Source: Acidimicrobiales bacterium
GTDB taxonomy: Bacteria > Actinomycetota > Acidimicrobiia > Acidimicrobiales > Aldehydirespiratoraceae
DNA length: 64,000 bases
Direction: 5' to 3'
NCBI GenBank assembly: GCA_029263195.1
Contig: JAJCXX010000016.1
Coordinates: 16,494 to 80,493, forward strand
This document shows, piece by piece, positions 7,276 through 15,753 of this stretch; position 1 is the stretch's first letter; the number at the start of each line of letters is the position of its first letter. Made by a program: the position numbers and the translations under genes. The notes below the pieces were generated by a model. That model ran no database searches. It was not told the DNA's origin and worked only from the letters and a program-made list of their open reading frames with translations.

Positions 7276-8459
7276 CGACGAACCACCACTGACGATCCGT
7301 GACCGAATAATCCCTGATTAGCGGTAACGCCGACGCGGGCCCCCTCGACCTGTCGGGCACCGGCCTCTCCGCGAAGTTGCCAGGTGAGCTCACAAACCTG
7401 GGCGAGCGCCTGGGCTGGAACCGCCTCGCCGAACGCCCCCAGTCCCCCGCTGGGGTTCACCGGGAGTCGACCCCCGATGGTGGTGACACCATCGCGCAGA
7501 AGCTTCTCGGCATCTCCGGAAGCGCAGAAGCCGAGCTGTTCGTACCAATCGAGTTCGAGCGCGGACGACAGGTCGTAGACCTCGGCGACATCGACATCGT
7601 CGGGGCCGAGTCCGGCCTCTGCGTAAGCGCTGTGCCCGATCGATTCCTTGAATCCGACCTCCGGTTCGGGGGTGCCTGCGCCGGAATCGGTTGCCAGATA
7701 AGGAAGATCGATCATGGTGTCGGGGTAGGTCGGGGTGACGGTGGAGATTCCGGCCACTCTCACCGGATCGGAATGCCCGTGGGCCTTGGCGTAGTCCATC
7801 GAGGAAACCACGATCGCGGCGCCCCCATCGGATGTGGCGCAGATATCGAGCAGTCGGAGTGGGTTGGAAACGACCGGCGAGTTGCGAACATCGTCGAGGC
7901 CGTACTCCTTCGTGAACCGAGCCCGCTCGTTGTGGACGCTGTGACGGGAGTTCTTGACCTTCACCATGGCGAAATCGTCGGTGGTCGCGCCGTAGAGATC
8001 CATTCGGCGCCGGGCGTGCAGTCCGAAATACACCGGGTTGGTGGCGCCCACCAGATGGAACCGCAGCCAATCCATGTCGTCGGGTCGATCGCCGGCGTTG
8101 GGAGCCAGGAAACCCTTCGGAGTGGTATCGGCGCCCACCACGATCGCCACATCACACGCGCCCGACAGGATCTGTCCGCGGGCCACCTGCAGGGCGGTAG
8201 CTCCCGATGCGCAAGCCGCGTAGCTCGACGAGACCTGTGAGCCGTTGAATCCGAGTGCCCTGGCGAACGTCGAGCCCGACACGTATCCGGGGTAGCCACA
8301 CCGGACCGTGATGGCGCCGGACACGAAGCCGACGTCGTTCCAGTCGACCCCGGCATCAGCGAGGGCTTCGTGGGCGGCATGGGTCCCGTACTCCACGAAG
8401 TTGCGGCCCCATTTGCCCCAAGGGTGCATGCCCACACCGAGAATCGCTATCTCGTCCAT
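7272..8459 (-). CDS. Thiolase-like protein (SCP-x/lipid-transfer type)
   Basis: A 395-residue thiolase-fold protein. The nucleophile is Cys83 in SSYAACASGATAL. The C-terminal half has VNPSGGLGAFGEAVPA and NQGLFGHGSS in place of the classical thiolase HPxGATG and CxG motifs, as in non-classical thiolases and Ltp2-like aldolases that work with DUF35 partners. The DUF35 gene lies directly upstream and overlaps by one base (TGATG). The start ATG 8459 is set by that overlap. The pair probably forms a complex that cleaves a C-C bond in an acyl-CoA; substrate unknown. Confidence 0.85.
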   Translation of the reverse strand: MDEIAILGVGMHPWGKWGRNFVEYGTHAAHEALADAGVDWNDVGFVSGAITVRCGYPGYVSGSTFARALGFNGSQVSSSYAACASGATALQVARGQILSGACDVAIVVGADTTPKGFLAPNAGDRPDDMDWLRFHLVGATNPVYFGLHARRRMDLYGATTDDFAMVKVKNSRHSVHNERARFTKEYGLDDVRNSPVVSNPLRLLDICATSDGGAAIVVSSMDYAKAHGHSDPVRVAGISTVTPTYPDTMIDLPYLATDSGAGTPEPEVGFKESIGHSAYAEAGLGPDDVDVAEVYDLSSALELDWYEQLGFCASGDAEKLLRDGVTTIGGRLPVNPSGGLGAFGEAVPAQALAQVCELTWQLRGEAGARQVEGARVGVTANQGLFGHGSSVVVRR

Positions 8460-8914
8460 CAGCGCAACTCCGATTCGATGGGATCGGTCGGCCGCCATTT
8501 CCAGACCATGTACTCATTGTCGTCGTCCTCGTAGAGGACATCGAGCGCCAGCTTCATTTCCTGGCCGACATGAAGATCGTCGGGGCCGTATCCCTCGACC
8601 ACCTGACCGAGAATCACCATCTTCTCGGTGTGCAGCTGAACCGCCGCCACAGTGATGGGCTGATAGGGATCGGTGTTGACAACGAACGGCGGAGGCGGCG
8701 GGTAGTCGCTGGTGGTATACGACCACACCGTGCCCCGACTGCTCAGCTCGACCTCCTCGAGTTGCGCCGGACCCGCGACGCCGGGATCGCCGCCGGCCAG
8801 GTGGCAGGGGAAGAAGTAAGAGTCTCGGCCGGCGATCTTCGCACCGATCAGATGCGGGTCATCCGGGTCCATCGTGAACATGCCCTCGACCGCAGGAACT
8901 CGAGTCTTGGCCAA
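8459..8914 (-). CDS. DUF35 OB-fold protein, thiolase partner
   Basis: A 151-residue protein like the OB-fold (DUF35) partners of thiolases and Ltp2-type aldolases. The OB-fold is seen from GTVWSYTTSDY through QVVEGYGPDDLHVGQEM to the C-terminus. The usual N-terminal rubredoxin-like zinc ribbon with four Cys is not intact: only one Cys remains in FFPCHLAGG. It is the first gene of a three-gene overlapping unit with the thiolase-like and crotonase genes. The role is probably structural, helping acyl-CoA binding or channelling. Confidence 0.8.
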   Translation of the reverse strand: MAKTRVPAVEGMFTMDPDDPHLIGAKIAGRDSYFFPCHLAGGDPGVAGPAQLEEVELSSRGTVWSYTTSDYPPPPPFVVNTDPYQPITVAAVQLHTEKMVILGQVVEGYGPDDLHVGQEMKLALDVLYEDDDNEYMVWKWRPTDPIESELR

Positions 8915-8940
8915 TTTTCCCCTCGTTCGTCGCCCGAAAT

Positions 8941-8967
8941 CTGACAGGCTGCCAGACTAGCGTCTAG
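8941..8967. promoter_or_regulatory. Candidate operator dyads between divergent genes
   Basis: Two inverted repeats lie in the 104-base gap between the DUF35 gene and the divergent hypothetical gene: CTGACAG-G-CTGCCAG (6 of 7 pairs) and CTAG-CGT-CTAG. The position and symmetry suit a TetR-type regulator of acyl-CoA genes. The string AAATCTGACAG also occurs before acpP at about 1044-1054. No regulator gene is adjacent, so this is tentative. Confidence 0.3.
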
Positions 8968-9018
8968 CTTCTCGGCACTCATTTCCGTCGAGTCTCGATG
9001 ACGGACAAGGGAGGGGTC

Positions 9019-10149
9019 GTGTCGGAGTCTTCGGTCTCGGCGTGGGATGACTACCCGATACATCAGACGTCTGAGTACGTACGCCATCCGGCGACCTCAG
9101 ACCGAAACTTCTACGATCGCTACTACTTCAATTTGCACCCGTCATCCGACGAGTATTTCGCAATATTCGGTCTCGGGGTCTACCCGAATCTCGGGGTGGT
9201 CGATGGCTTCGTGGCGGTGACGAGCGGTGGCGTGCAGCGCATCATGCGAGCAAGCCGGCCCCTCACCGACCGGGCCGACATCTCGGTCGGTCCGATGCGC
9301 ATCGAGATCATCGAACCGTTGCGGAAGCTCCGCGTGGTCGTCGAATCCAATGAGGCCGACGTTGCCCTCGATGTCATCTGGAACGCTTCGATCCCGGCGT
9401 TCGAGGAGCCTCGCCAATACCTGCGATCACAAGGAACGGTCGTATTCGACACGCAACGCTTCGCTCAGACCGGCCGGTGGGAAGGTGATCTTGCCGTTGG
9501 TGGCAGCGAATTCGATGTCAATCCGACTCACTGCGGCGGCTCGCGAGATCGTTCATGGGGAATCCGCCCGGTCGGTGAGCCACAACCGGACGGGATTCGC
9601 CAGGACATCTCGGTCATGGGTGGCATGTGGAACTACATGCCCATCGATTTCGGCGACCACACGATCATCTACATGTGCCATGAAGAGGCCAACGGAAACC
9701 GGCCCCTCCAAGAGGCGGTGAGAATCTGGTCCGATCCCTCGCGGCCCGTCGACTGGCTGGGAAGACCCGACTGGAGGCACGACATGATCCAGGGCACCAG
9801 ATTGTTGTCGTCTTCGATCATCACCTGCCCCGACGCCGCCGACGGTCCGATAGAGATCACGGCAACTCCGATTCTCACCAACTTCATCTCGCTCGGAACC
9901 GGCTACGGAATGGACGCCGACTGGCGACACGGAATGTGGCAGGGCGACGATGAAGTCGTTCAGGCCATTCGCTACGAAGTCGACGAGATCCGGGCCCTCG
10001 CCCAGTACGGCGTGGTCGACTCCGTCGGACGCTTCCGATACCACGATCCAGTGCTCGGTGAACAGATCGGTCACGGGCTGTACGAGCACGGTTTCTTCGG
10101 CGCATTCCCTCCGATGGGTCTCAACGACAGGGGCGATCTGCACCCCTGA
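9019..10149 (+). CDS. Conserved actinobacterial protein, AttH-like fold possible
   Basis: A 376-residue protein with no signal peptide or membrane segment. Trp, Tyr, His and Gly are frequent in short motifs such as RNFYDRYYFNLH, RSWGIRPVGE and MPIDFGDHTIIYMCHEE. This pattern is like AttH/hydroxyneurosporene-synthase-type beta-barrel proteins, which are common in lipid-degrading Actinobacteria; I cannot name a reaction. GTG 9019 is preferred because GGGAGGGG lies just before it and the resulting protein begins near DDYPIHQTSE; ATG 8998 is the alternative. It is divergent from the DUF35/thiolase unit. Confidence 0.75.
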   Translation: MSESSVSAWDDYPIHQTSEYVRHPATSDRNFYDRYYFNLHPSSDEYFAIFGLGVYPNLGVVDGFVAVTSGGVQRIMRASRPLTDRADISVGPMRIEIIEPLRKLRVVVESNEADVALDVIWNASIPAFEEPRQYLRSQGTVVFDTQRFAQTGRWEGDLAVGGSEFDVNPTHCGGSRDRSWGIRPVGEPQPDGIRQDISVMGGMWNYMPIDFGDHTIIYMCHEEANGNRPLQEAVRIWSDPSRPVDWLGRPDWRHDMIQGTRLLSSSIITCPDAADGPIEITATPILTNFISLGTGYGMDADWRHGMWQGDDEVVQAIRYEVDEIRALAQYGVVDSVGRFRYHDPVLGEQIGHGLYEHGFFGAFPPMGLNDRGDLHP

Positions 10150-10174
10150 TTCGAGGGCCTACGATGAGCGGGCC

Positions 10175-10924
10175 GTGATCGAGCCCGACCACACCGAACC
10201 CGCCAATCAATGGCCGCCACCCGACGAGCCAGTCGTCGACACCCCCCGGTGGGGCATCGGCGATGCTCTTGCGTCGTACGGCATCTTCATTCTGGTCTCG
10301 ACCATGCTCGGGCTGACTGCCCTTCGTGTCGGTGACGGAGATCGCTTCGCCGGAGCTTGGCTGCCGATCGTCGTCACCGTTCCGCCGTTGATTCAGGTGG
10401 TTCATCTCGGCTGGGTGGCCCGTTCCAAGGGACGAGGCCTTGTCTCGGATTTCGGATTGTCGTTCGATCGCCGCGATCCGGCGGTGGCCGCGGGGCTCTG
10501 GATCGCCGCCATGGCTGGCGCCACCGTCGCGGCATCGATCATCGTTCGTGTCATCGGCGAATCCCCCAACGCCGCTGTGGCCGAATTGGCCGAGAACTCC
10601 GAGAACGGAGGCGGCATCACCATCTGGATCCTGCTGCTGGTAGTGGCCGCCATCACCGTCATTCCGCTGACGGAGGAGCTTCTCTACCGGGGCCTGTGGT
10701 GGAGCGCGCTCGCGAAGCGTGGGGTCGACGAACGATGGATCTTGGTGATCACATCACTCATATTCGCCGCGGTGCACCTCGAACCGAGTCGCACACCCGT
10801 TCTGTTCGCGATTGGTTTGGCGATCGGATGGGGGCGGCTCCGCACGGGACGAATTGGCGCCGGGATCATCGCCCACTCAATGATCAACACGCTGGGAATG
10901 ATCGCTCTCCTGGCTCGAATCTGA
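10175..10924 (+). CDS. CPBP-family intramembrane protease
   Basis: A 249-residue polytopic membrane protein of the CPBP (CAAX protease and bacteriocin-processing, ABI) family. The metal-site motifs are visible: EELLYRG (Glu167, Glu168, Arg172), then FAAVH, then HSMIN near the C-terminus. About six to seven hydrophobic stretches occur. The N-terminal 25 residues are Pro-rich and cytoplasmic. The GTG at 10175 follows the stop of the preceding gene by 25 bases and is the only sensible start before the first membrane segment. The target protein is unknown. Confidence 0.85.
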   Translation: MIEPDHTEPANQWPPPDEPVVDTPRWGIGDALASYGIFILVSTMLGLTALRVGDGDRFAGAWLPIVVTVPPLIQVVHLGWVARSKGRGLVSDFGLSFDRRDPAVAAGLWIAAMAGATVAASIIVRVIGESPNAAVAELAENSENGGGITIWILLLVVAAITVIPLTEELLYRGLWWSALAKRGVDERWILVITSLIFAAVHLEPSRTPVLFAIGLAIGWGRLRTGRIGAGIIAHSMINTLGMIALLARI

Positions 10925-11017
10925 GCCTCGAATCGGGGCAAGCAAACAACACTGGCGCTGGCACAATTGCCGGTGTGGATCTGCAAGGATGCAGACAATC
11001 TTTCCCGGAGGATATCG

Positions 11018-13918
11018 ATGTCGGAAATCTCGCCTGCTGACCACGGGTCGCGGCCCTCGATGCAAGAGTTGGAAGGGCGCGACGCGTTCGTCAAACGCCA
11101 CATCGGCCCGATCGAGACGAATCTGCCGGCCATGCTCGAAGTGATCGGTGTGAGCTCTCTCGATGAACTGATCGACCGGACCGTTCCCGACGACATTCGT
11201 TCACGCAAGCCGCTCGATCTGCCGTCACCGGTTGGGCAGCAGGCTGCCCAAGACGAGCTTCGAGCCATTGCCGCCGCCAATCGTCAGCTGACCTCTCTCA
11301 TTGGGGCCGGCTACAACGACACTGTCACTCCCCCAGTGATCCGTCGCAACATCATGGAGAACCCCGGCTGGTACACCGCCTACACGCCCTATCAGCCCGA
11401 GATATCCCAGGGTCGGCTCGAGGCGCTGCTCAACTTCCAGACCATGGTGATTGAGCTCACCGGCATGGAGATCTCCAACGCGTCGCTCCTCGATGAAGGC
11501 ACCGCCGCCGCCGAGGCCATGACCATGCTCCATCGGATCGATCGAGGCAAGAGCGGAGACCGCTTCGTGATCGACATCGCATGTCACCCCCAGACCATTG
11601 CCGTGATCGAGACCAGAGCCGTTCCGATCGGCCTCGAAGTCGATGTTTGTGACCCGTCGACCGCCGACCTCGATGGCGTGTTCGGCGTGTTGGTTCAGTA
11701 TCCCGGAACCACCGGACAGATCCCCGACCTCGCGTCGTTGATCACTCGTGCTCACGATTCCGGCGTAATGGTGGCGGTGGCCGCCGACCCGCTGGCCCTC
11801 ACCCTGCTGACTCCTCCCGGCGAACTGGGAGCCGACATAGTGGTCGGGTCCACCCAGAGATTTGGCGTGCCGATGGCGTTCGGCGGCCCTCACGCCGCCT
11901 ACTTCGCCACCCGCGAGAAGTATCAGCGATCGATGCCAGGTCGCCTCGTCGGAGTCTCGGTCGACACCAAGGGAAGGCCCGCCCTGCGATTGGCGCTACA
12001 GACCCGCGAGCAGCACATCCGCCGCGAAAAGGCCACGTCCAACATCTGCACATCTCAGGTGCTGCTGGCCGTGATGGCTTCCATGTACGCGGTTCATCAC
12101 GGCCCCGACGGTCTCCGAAGAATTGCTTGGCGGATCAACCGAATGGCGGCAGTACTCGCAGAGGGTCTACGCGAAGGCGGTATTGAGGTCGTTCACGACT
12201 CGTTCTTCGACACGGTCTGCACGCGGGTCCCGGGCCGGGCCGACAAGATCATGGCTGTCGCACTCTCAGAGGGGTTGAATCTGCGCCGGGTGGACGCCGA
12301 CACCGTTTCGATCGCCCTCGACGAGACCACCACGACATCGGTCATTGAGCGGGTGTGGCACTCCTTCGGAGTCGAGGCCGACGCCGCCGCGATCGATCTC
12401 GTGGTCGACGATCCCCGTCCCGAGGCCTACATCCGGACCTCGCCTCCGCTCGTTCACCCCATCTTCTCCGCCCACCACAGCGAAACCGAGCTGGTCCGCT
12501 ACATGCGTCGCCTGGTCAACCGCGACATTGCTCTCGACCGGGCGATGATCCCGCTCGGTTCGTGCACGATGAAGCTCAATGCAGCCACCGAGATGGAGCC
12601 GATCTCCTGGCCCGAGCTCGCTTCGATACACCCGTTCGCTCCGGTTGATCAGACCATCGGATATCAGCGGATCATCGATCAGCTCGAGCGCTGGCTCATG
12701 GAAATCACGGGCTATGCCGCGGTGTCGCTGCAACCCAACTCCGGCGCCCAAGGCGAGCTCGCCGGATTGCTGGCGGTGCGTGAATATCACCGGAGCCGTG
12801 GCGACGAACTCCGCAATATCTGCCTGATCCCGTCGTCGGCACACGGCACCAATGCCGCCAGCTCGACCATGGCCGGTTTCGATGTGGTGGTCGTGTCGTG
12901 CGACGACAACGGCAACGTTGATCTCGACGACCTCGAAGCCAAGATCGATGCTCATCGCGACAACCTGGCCGTGTTGATGATCACCTACCCCTCGACCCAC
13001 GGCGTATTCGAGACCGAGATCCGTCGGATTTGTTCTTCGGTGCACGATGCGGGCGGGCAGGTCTATCTCGACGGTGCCAATCTCAATGCCATGGTCGGAC
13101 TGGCCCAACCCGGGCAGTTCGGAGCCGACGTCTCCCACCTCAACCTCCACAAGACGTTCTGCATCCCCCACGGCGGTGGTGGACCCGGCGTCGGACCAAT
13201 CGCAGTGGGCACCCATTTGGCTCCGTTCCTGCCTCGGCACCCACTCAACCCCGTCGCCGGACCTCCCACCGGTCCCGGCCCGATATCGGCAGCTCCGTGG
13301 GGCTCGGCCGGCATCCTTGCCATCACCTGGATGTACATCAAGATGATGGGAGCCGAGGGTCTCACCGAAGCAACCAGGGCCGCGATTCTCAACGCCAACT
13401 ACATTGCTTCACGTCTCGATTCTCGCTACCCGGTGCTCTACACGGGCTCCAACGGTTTCGTCGCCCACGAGTGCATCCTCGACACCAGGATCATCCAGAA
13501 CGAGGCTGGGATCTCCGTCGACGACATCGCCAAGCGACTCATCGACTACGGCTTCCACGCCCCGACCATGTCGTTCCCCGTGCCCAGCACGTTGATGGTC
13601 GAGCCGACCGAGTCGGAGAGCCTGGCCGAACTCGATCGATTCTGTGATGCCATGATCGCCATTCACGACGAAGCGGTGGCTGTCCGCGACGGCCAGTGGC
13701 CAGCAGACGACAACCCTCTCGTCAATGCTCCTCATTCGGTGATGGAGGTCGCGGCCGACGAGTGGGATCATCCGTATTCGCGCACCGAGGCCGCCCATCC
13801 CGAGGGCTGGGGCCAGGGCGACAAGTACTGGCCGCCGGTGAGCCGGATCGACAACGCCCACGGCGACCGTCATCTCATCTGTAGTTGTCCACCGATGTCG
13901 GAGTACGTCTCGGAATGA
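11018..13918 (+). CDS. gcvP: Glycine dehydrogenase (decarboxylating), P-protein
   Basis: A 966-residue full-length P-protein of the glycine cleavage system. It decarboxylates glycine on PLP and passes the aminomethyl group to lipoyl-GcvH. The PLP lysine is Lys712 in [15 protein letters not shown]. The N-terminal FVKRHIGP and the [13 protein letters not shown] motif are typical. The ATG 11018 has GGAGG 8-12 bases upstream. gcvT and gcvH lie about 17-24 kb away in this window on the other strand. I looked for a glycine riboswitch in the 93-base leader and saw none. Confidence 0.97.
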   Translation: MSEISPADHGSRPSMQELEGRDAFVKRHIGPIETNLPAMLEVIGVSSLDELIDRTVPDDIRSRKPLDLPSPVGQQAAQDELRAIAAANRQLTSLIGAGYNDTVTPPVIRRNIMENPGWYTAYTPYQPEISQGRLEALLNFQTMVIELTGMEISNASLLDEGTAAAEAMTMLHRIDRGKSGDRFVIDIACHPQTIAVIETRAVPIGLEVDVCDPSTADLDGVFGVLVQYPGTTGQIPDLASLITRAHDSGVMVAVAADPLALTLLTPPGELGADIVVGSTQRFGVPMAFGGPHAAYFATREKYQRSMPGRLVGVSVDTKGRPALRLALQTREQHIRREKATSNICTSQVLLAVMASMYAVHHGPDGLRRIAWRINRMAAVLAEGLREGGIEVVHDSFFDTVCTRVPGRADKIMAVALSEGLNLRRVDADTVSIALDETTTTSVIERVWHSFGVEADAAAIDLVVDDPRPEAYIRTSPPLVHPIFSAHHSETELVRYMRRLVNRDIALDRAMIPLGSCTMKLNAATEMEPISWPELASIHPFAPVDQTIGYQRIIDQLERWLMEITGYAAVSLQPNSGAQGELAGLLAVREYHRSRGDELRNICLIPSSAHGTNAASSTMAGFDVVVVSCDDNGNVDLDDLEAKIDAHRDNLAVLMITYPSTHGVFETEIRRICSSVHDAGGQVYLDGANLNAMVGLAQPGQFGADVSHLNLHKTFCIPHGGGGPGVGPIAVGTHLAPFLPRHPLNPVAGPPTGPGPISAAPWGSAGILAITWMYIKMMGAEGLTEATRAAILNANYIASRLDSRYPVLYTGSNGFVAHECILDTRIIQNEAGISVDDIAKRLIDYGFHAPTMSFPVPSTLMVEPTESESLAELDRFCDAMIAIHDEAVAVRDGQWPADDNPLVNAPHSVMEVAADEWDHPYSRTEAAHPEGWGQGDKYWPPVSRIDNAHGDRHLICSCPPMSEYVSE

Positions 13919-13963
13919 TGGCGCCACTTGCCCGAGTTCGGTATCGGACCTAGTCTTCAAAAC

Positions 13964-13977
13964 CGTAACAGGTTCTA
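13964..13977 (+). promoter_or_regulatory. KstR-like operator before the LLM gene
   Basis: The sequence CGTAACAGGTTCTA fits the actinobacterial KstR operator pattern TnnAACnnGTTnnA except for its first base. It lies 29 bases before the LLM oxidoreductase start. No KstR gene is in the window; the match is short, so it is a suggestion only. Confidence 0.3.
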
Positions 13978-14005
13978 GTTTCGTTCGCTTTCGTCAGGAG
14001 CACCC

Positions 14006-15208
14006 ATGGAGTTCGGCCTCTTCTTCAACGGATACCTGCCAGGTCCGGCAGCTCACGATGCCGGAGCCGAGCACGTGATGTTGATGAACGAAATCGACTA
14101 CGCGGTACTCGCCGACTCCCACAACTGGAAATACGCGTGGTTCGGAGAGCACCACTGCCTCACCGAATACAGCCACATGTCGGCTCCGGCCCCGGTCATG
14201 GGATACGTCGCCGCCAAGACCGACCGTATCCACATCGGCTCGGCCATCACCTCGTTCCCCACCGACAAGGAACATCCGGTGAGGCTGGCCGAGAGGGCGG
14301 CAATGCTCGACCACATCACCGAGGGTCGCTTCGAGTTCGGCACGGGCCGGGGAGCCGGCAGCCATGAGGTCGCCACCTTCAACGGTCTCGCCACGGCCGA
14401 TACCAAGGCAATGTGGGACGAAGTGGTTCGAGAGATCCCGAGGATGTGGGCACAAAAGGACTACCAGTTCGAAGGCGATCACTTCTCGGTGCCGACCCCC
14501 CACAACGTGCTGCCGAAGCCCTACGGCGAATCTCATCCTCCGCTGTGGGTGGCCTGCGGCAACCCGGCCACGTTCACCAAGGCCGGCGCTCACGGAATCG
14601 GTGCAATCGCATTCAACTTCGAACCGATCCACAATCTGCGGGGACGCATCCAGGCCTACAAGGAGGCATCGGAGAACCCGACTGATCAGATCGGGCAGTA
14701 CCAGAACAACAACGTGATGATGACCAACGCCGTCATTTGTCTGGAGGACCGCGAGGAAGCTCGACGAATCGCCAAACAGGACCGCGGCTACCGCGTCACG
14801 ATGGTCAACCTCTACCACGACACCATGCCGAAGTCGCCCGACGCGATCGTCTGGCCCCACCCGCCGCGTACCGTCGAGTGGTCCGACGAGATTCTCGACA
14901 TGGCGATCGACGGCGGCTACATGTTGTGCGGTAATCCCGAAGAGGTGTGCGAGCAGGTCACCCGATATCAGGAAGTCGGTTGCGATCAGCTCGTGTTCGG
15001 AACGCCCGACGAGGGGTTCAGCCACGAACAGACTCTCGAGATGATCGAAGTGTTCGGAGATCAGGTCGTCCCCGAATTCGACACCGATCCGGTCCATTCC
15101 ACGACCCGCTTTCGCCAGCAGGCCGTACCAACCTTCCCGGCGTTCAACGAACCCGTCTCGGACGATCTCGCCAACACCCGCCCGCCGGTGTTTCCGGTGT
15201 CGATCTGA
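14006..15208 (+). CDS. LLM-class (luciferase-like) flavin monooxygenase
   Basis: A 400-residue bacterial-luciferase-fold protein, expected to use FMN or F420. Typical features: MEFGLFFNGY N-terminus, WFGEHHCLTEY (residues around 44-54), IHIGSAITSFP, RLAERAAMLDHITEGRFEFG and GTGRGAG. The ATG has an AGGAG site 6 bases upstream. It is about 40-60 residues longer than the family norm because of a C-terminal tail rich in Pro and Thr. It stands alone and converges with a VOC gene. The substrate is unknown; alkanal, alkanesulphonate or sterol-type roles are common in relatives. Confidence 0.87.
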   Translation: MEFGLFFNGYLPGPAAHDAGAEHVMLMNEIDYAVLADSHNWKYAWFGEHHCLTEYSHMSAPAPVMGYVAAKTDRIHIGSAITSFPTDKEHPVRLAERAAMLDHITEGRFEFGTGRGAGSHEVATFNGLATADTKAMWDEVVREIPRMWAQKDYQFEGDHFSVPTPHNVLPKPYGESHPPLWVACGNPATFTKAGAHGIGAIAFNFEPIHNLRGRIQAYKEASENPTDQIGQYQNNNVMMTNAVICLEDREEARRIAKQDRGYRVTMVNLYHDTMPKSPDAIVWPHPPRTVEWSDEILDMAIDGGYMLCGNPEEVCEQVTRYQEVGCDQLVFGTPDEGFSHEQTLEMIEVFGDQVVPEFDTDPVHSTTRFRQQAVPTFPAFNEPVSDDLANTRPPVFPVSI

Positions 15209-15211
15209 CGG

Positions 15212-15670
15212 CTACCCGGTCGGCTGGTCGAACTCGCCCACCAGGTAGGTGCCGCTTCCCAGCGGGCCGGCCGACATCAAGAAGTGCTCGTAGTAGCGAC
15301 TGAAACGACCTTGAAGGTGCTCGTCGATCTGGCTCTGGTCGTAGTCGAGCGTGTGGAAGCTCCCAACGCCGGTCTCGAGCGCAGCGTCGCGTGACGCATC
15401 GGCGTCGGCCACGGCGAACACCACGCCGACGACGCCTTCGCCGTGCTCCTCGAGCCATGATCGGATGTGACTGTCGCGCCCTTCGATCGGGGCCACGAGC
15501 TCAACACCACCGTCCCACGACATGACGATCTCCACCCCGAAGGTTGCGGCTTCTTCGCGATTCGCGTGATGAAATGTTGCCCCGAGAAACTTCTCGTAGA
15601 ACCGGCGGCCCGACTCGAGATCCCACACCGCCATGATCACTCGGTTGATTCCGCGCTGTCTGCTGGTCAT
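15212..15670 (-). CDS. VOC-family (glyoxalase/dioxygenase fold) protein
   Basis: A 152-residue protein with one N-terminal beta-alpha-beta-beta-beta unit (INRVIMAVWDLESGRRFYEK) and a less clear second unit. Possible metal ligands are Glu around residue 57 (GVELVAP) and Glu near the C-terminus (LVGEFDQ). The fold covers glyoxalases, ring-cleavage dioxygenases and antibiotic-binding proteins; no specific reaction can be chosen. Its stop is only three bases from the stop of the convergent LLM gene. The divergent neighbour is the indolepyruvate oxidoreductase. Confidence 0.75.
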   Translation of the reverse strand: MTSRQRGINRVIMAVWDLESGRRFYEKFLGATFHHANREEAATFGVEIVMSWDGGVELVAPIEGRDSHIRSWLEEHGEGVVGVVFAVADADASRDAALETGVGSFHTLDYDQSQIDEHLQGRFSRYYEHFLMSAGPLGSGTYLVGEFDQPTG

Positions 15671-15753
15671 TGTGCCAACGTAGCCATGTGGGGTGATGGT
15701 TTCAGACCCCGGACATGCCCGATACTTGATCTAAACCAACCGGGAGTGTGGCG

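Noticed and set aside
10925..11017. Possible glycine riboswitch before gcvP
   Set aside because: The 93-base leader is too short and lacks the conserved core of the glycine aptamer; only a normal ribosome-binding site is seen.
12266..13240. 324-codon open frame on the minus strand inside gcvP
   Set aside because: Antisense shadow of a strongly conserved gene.
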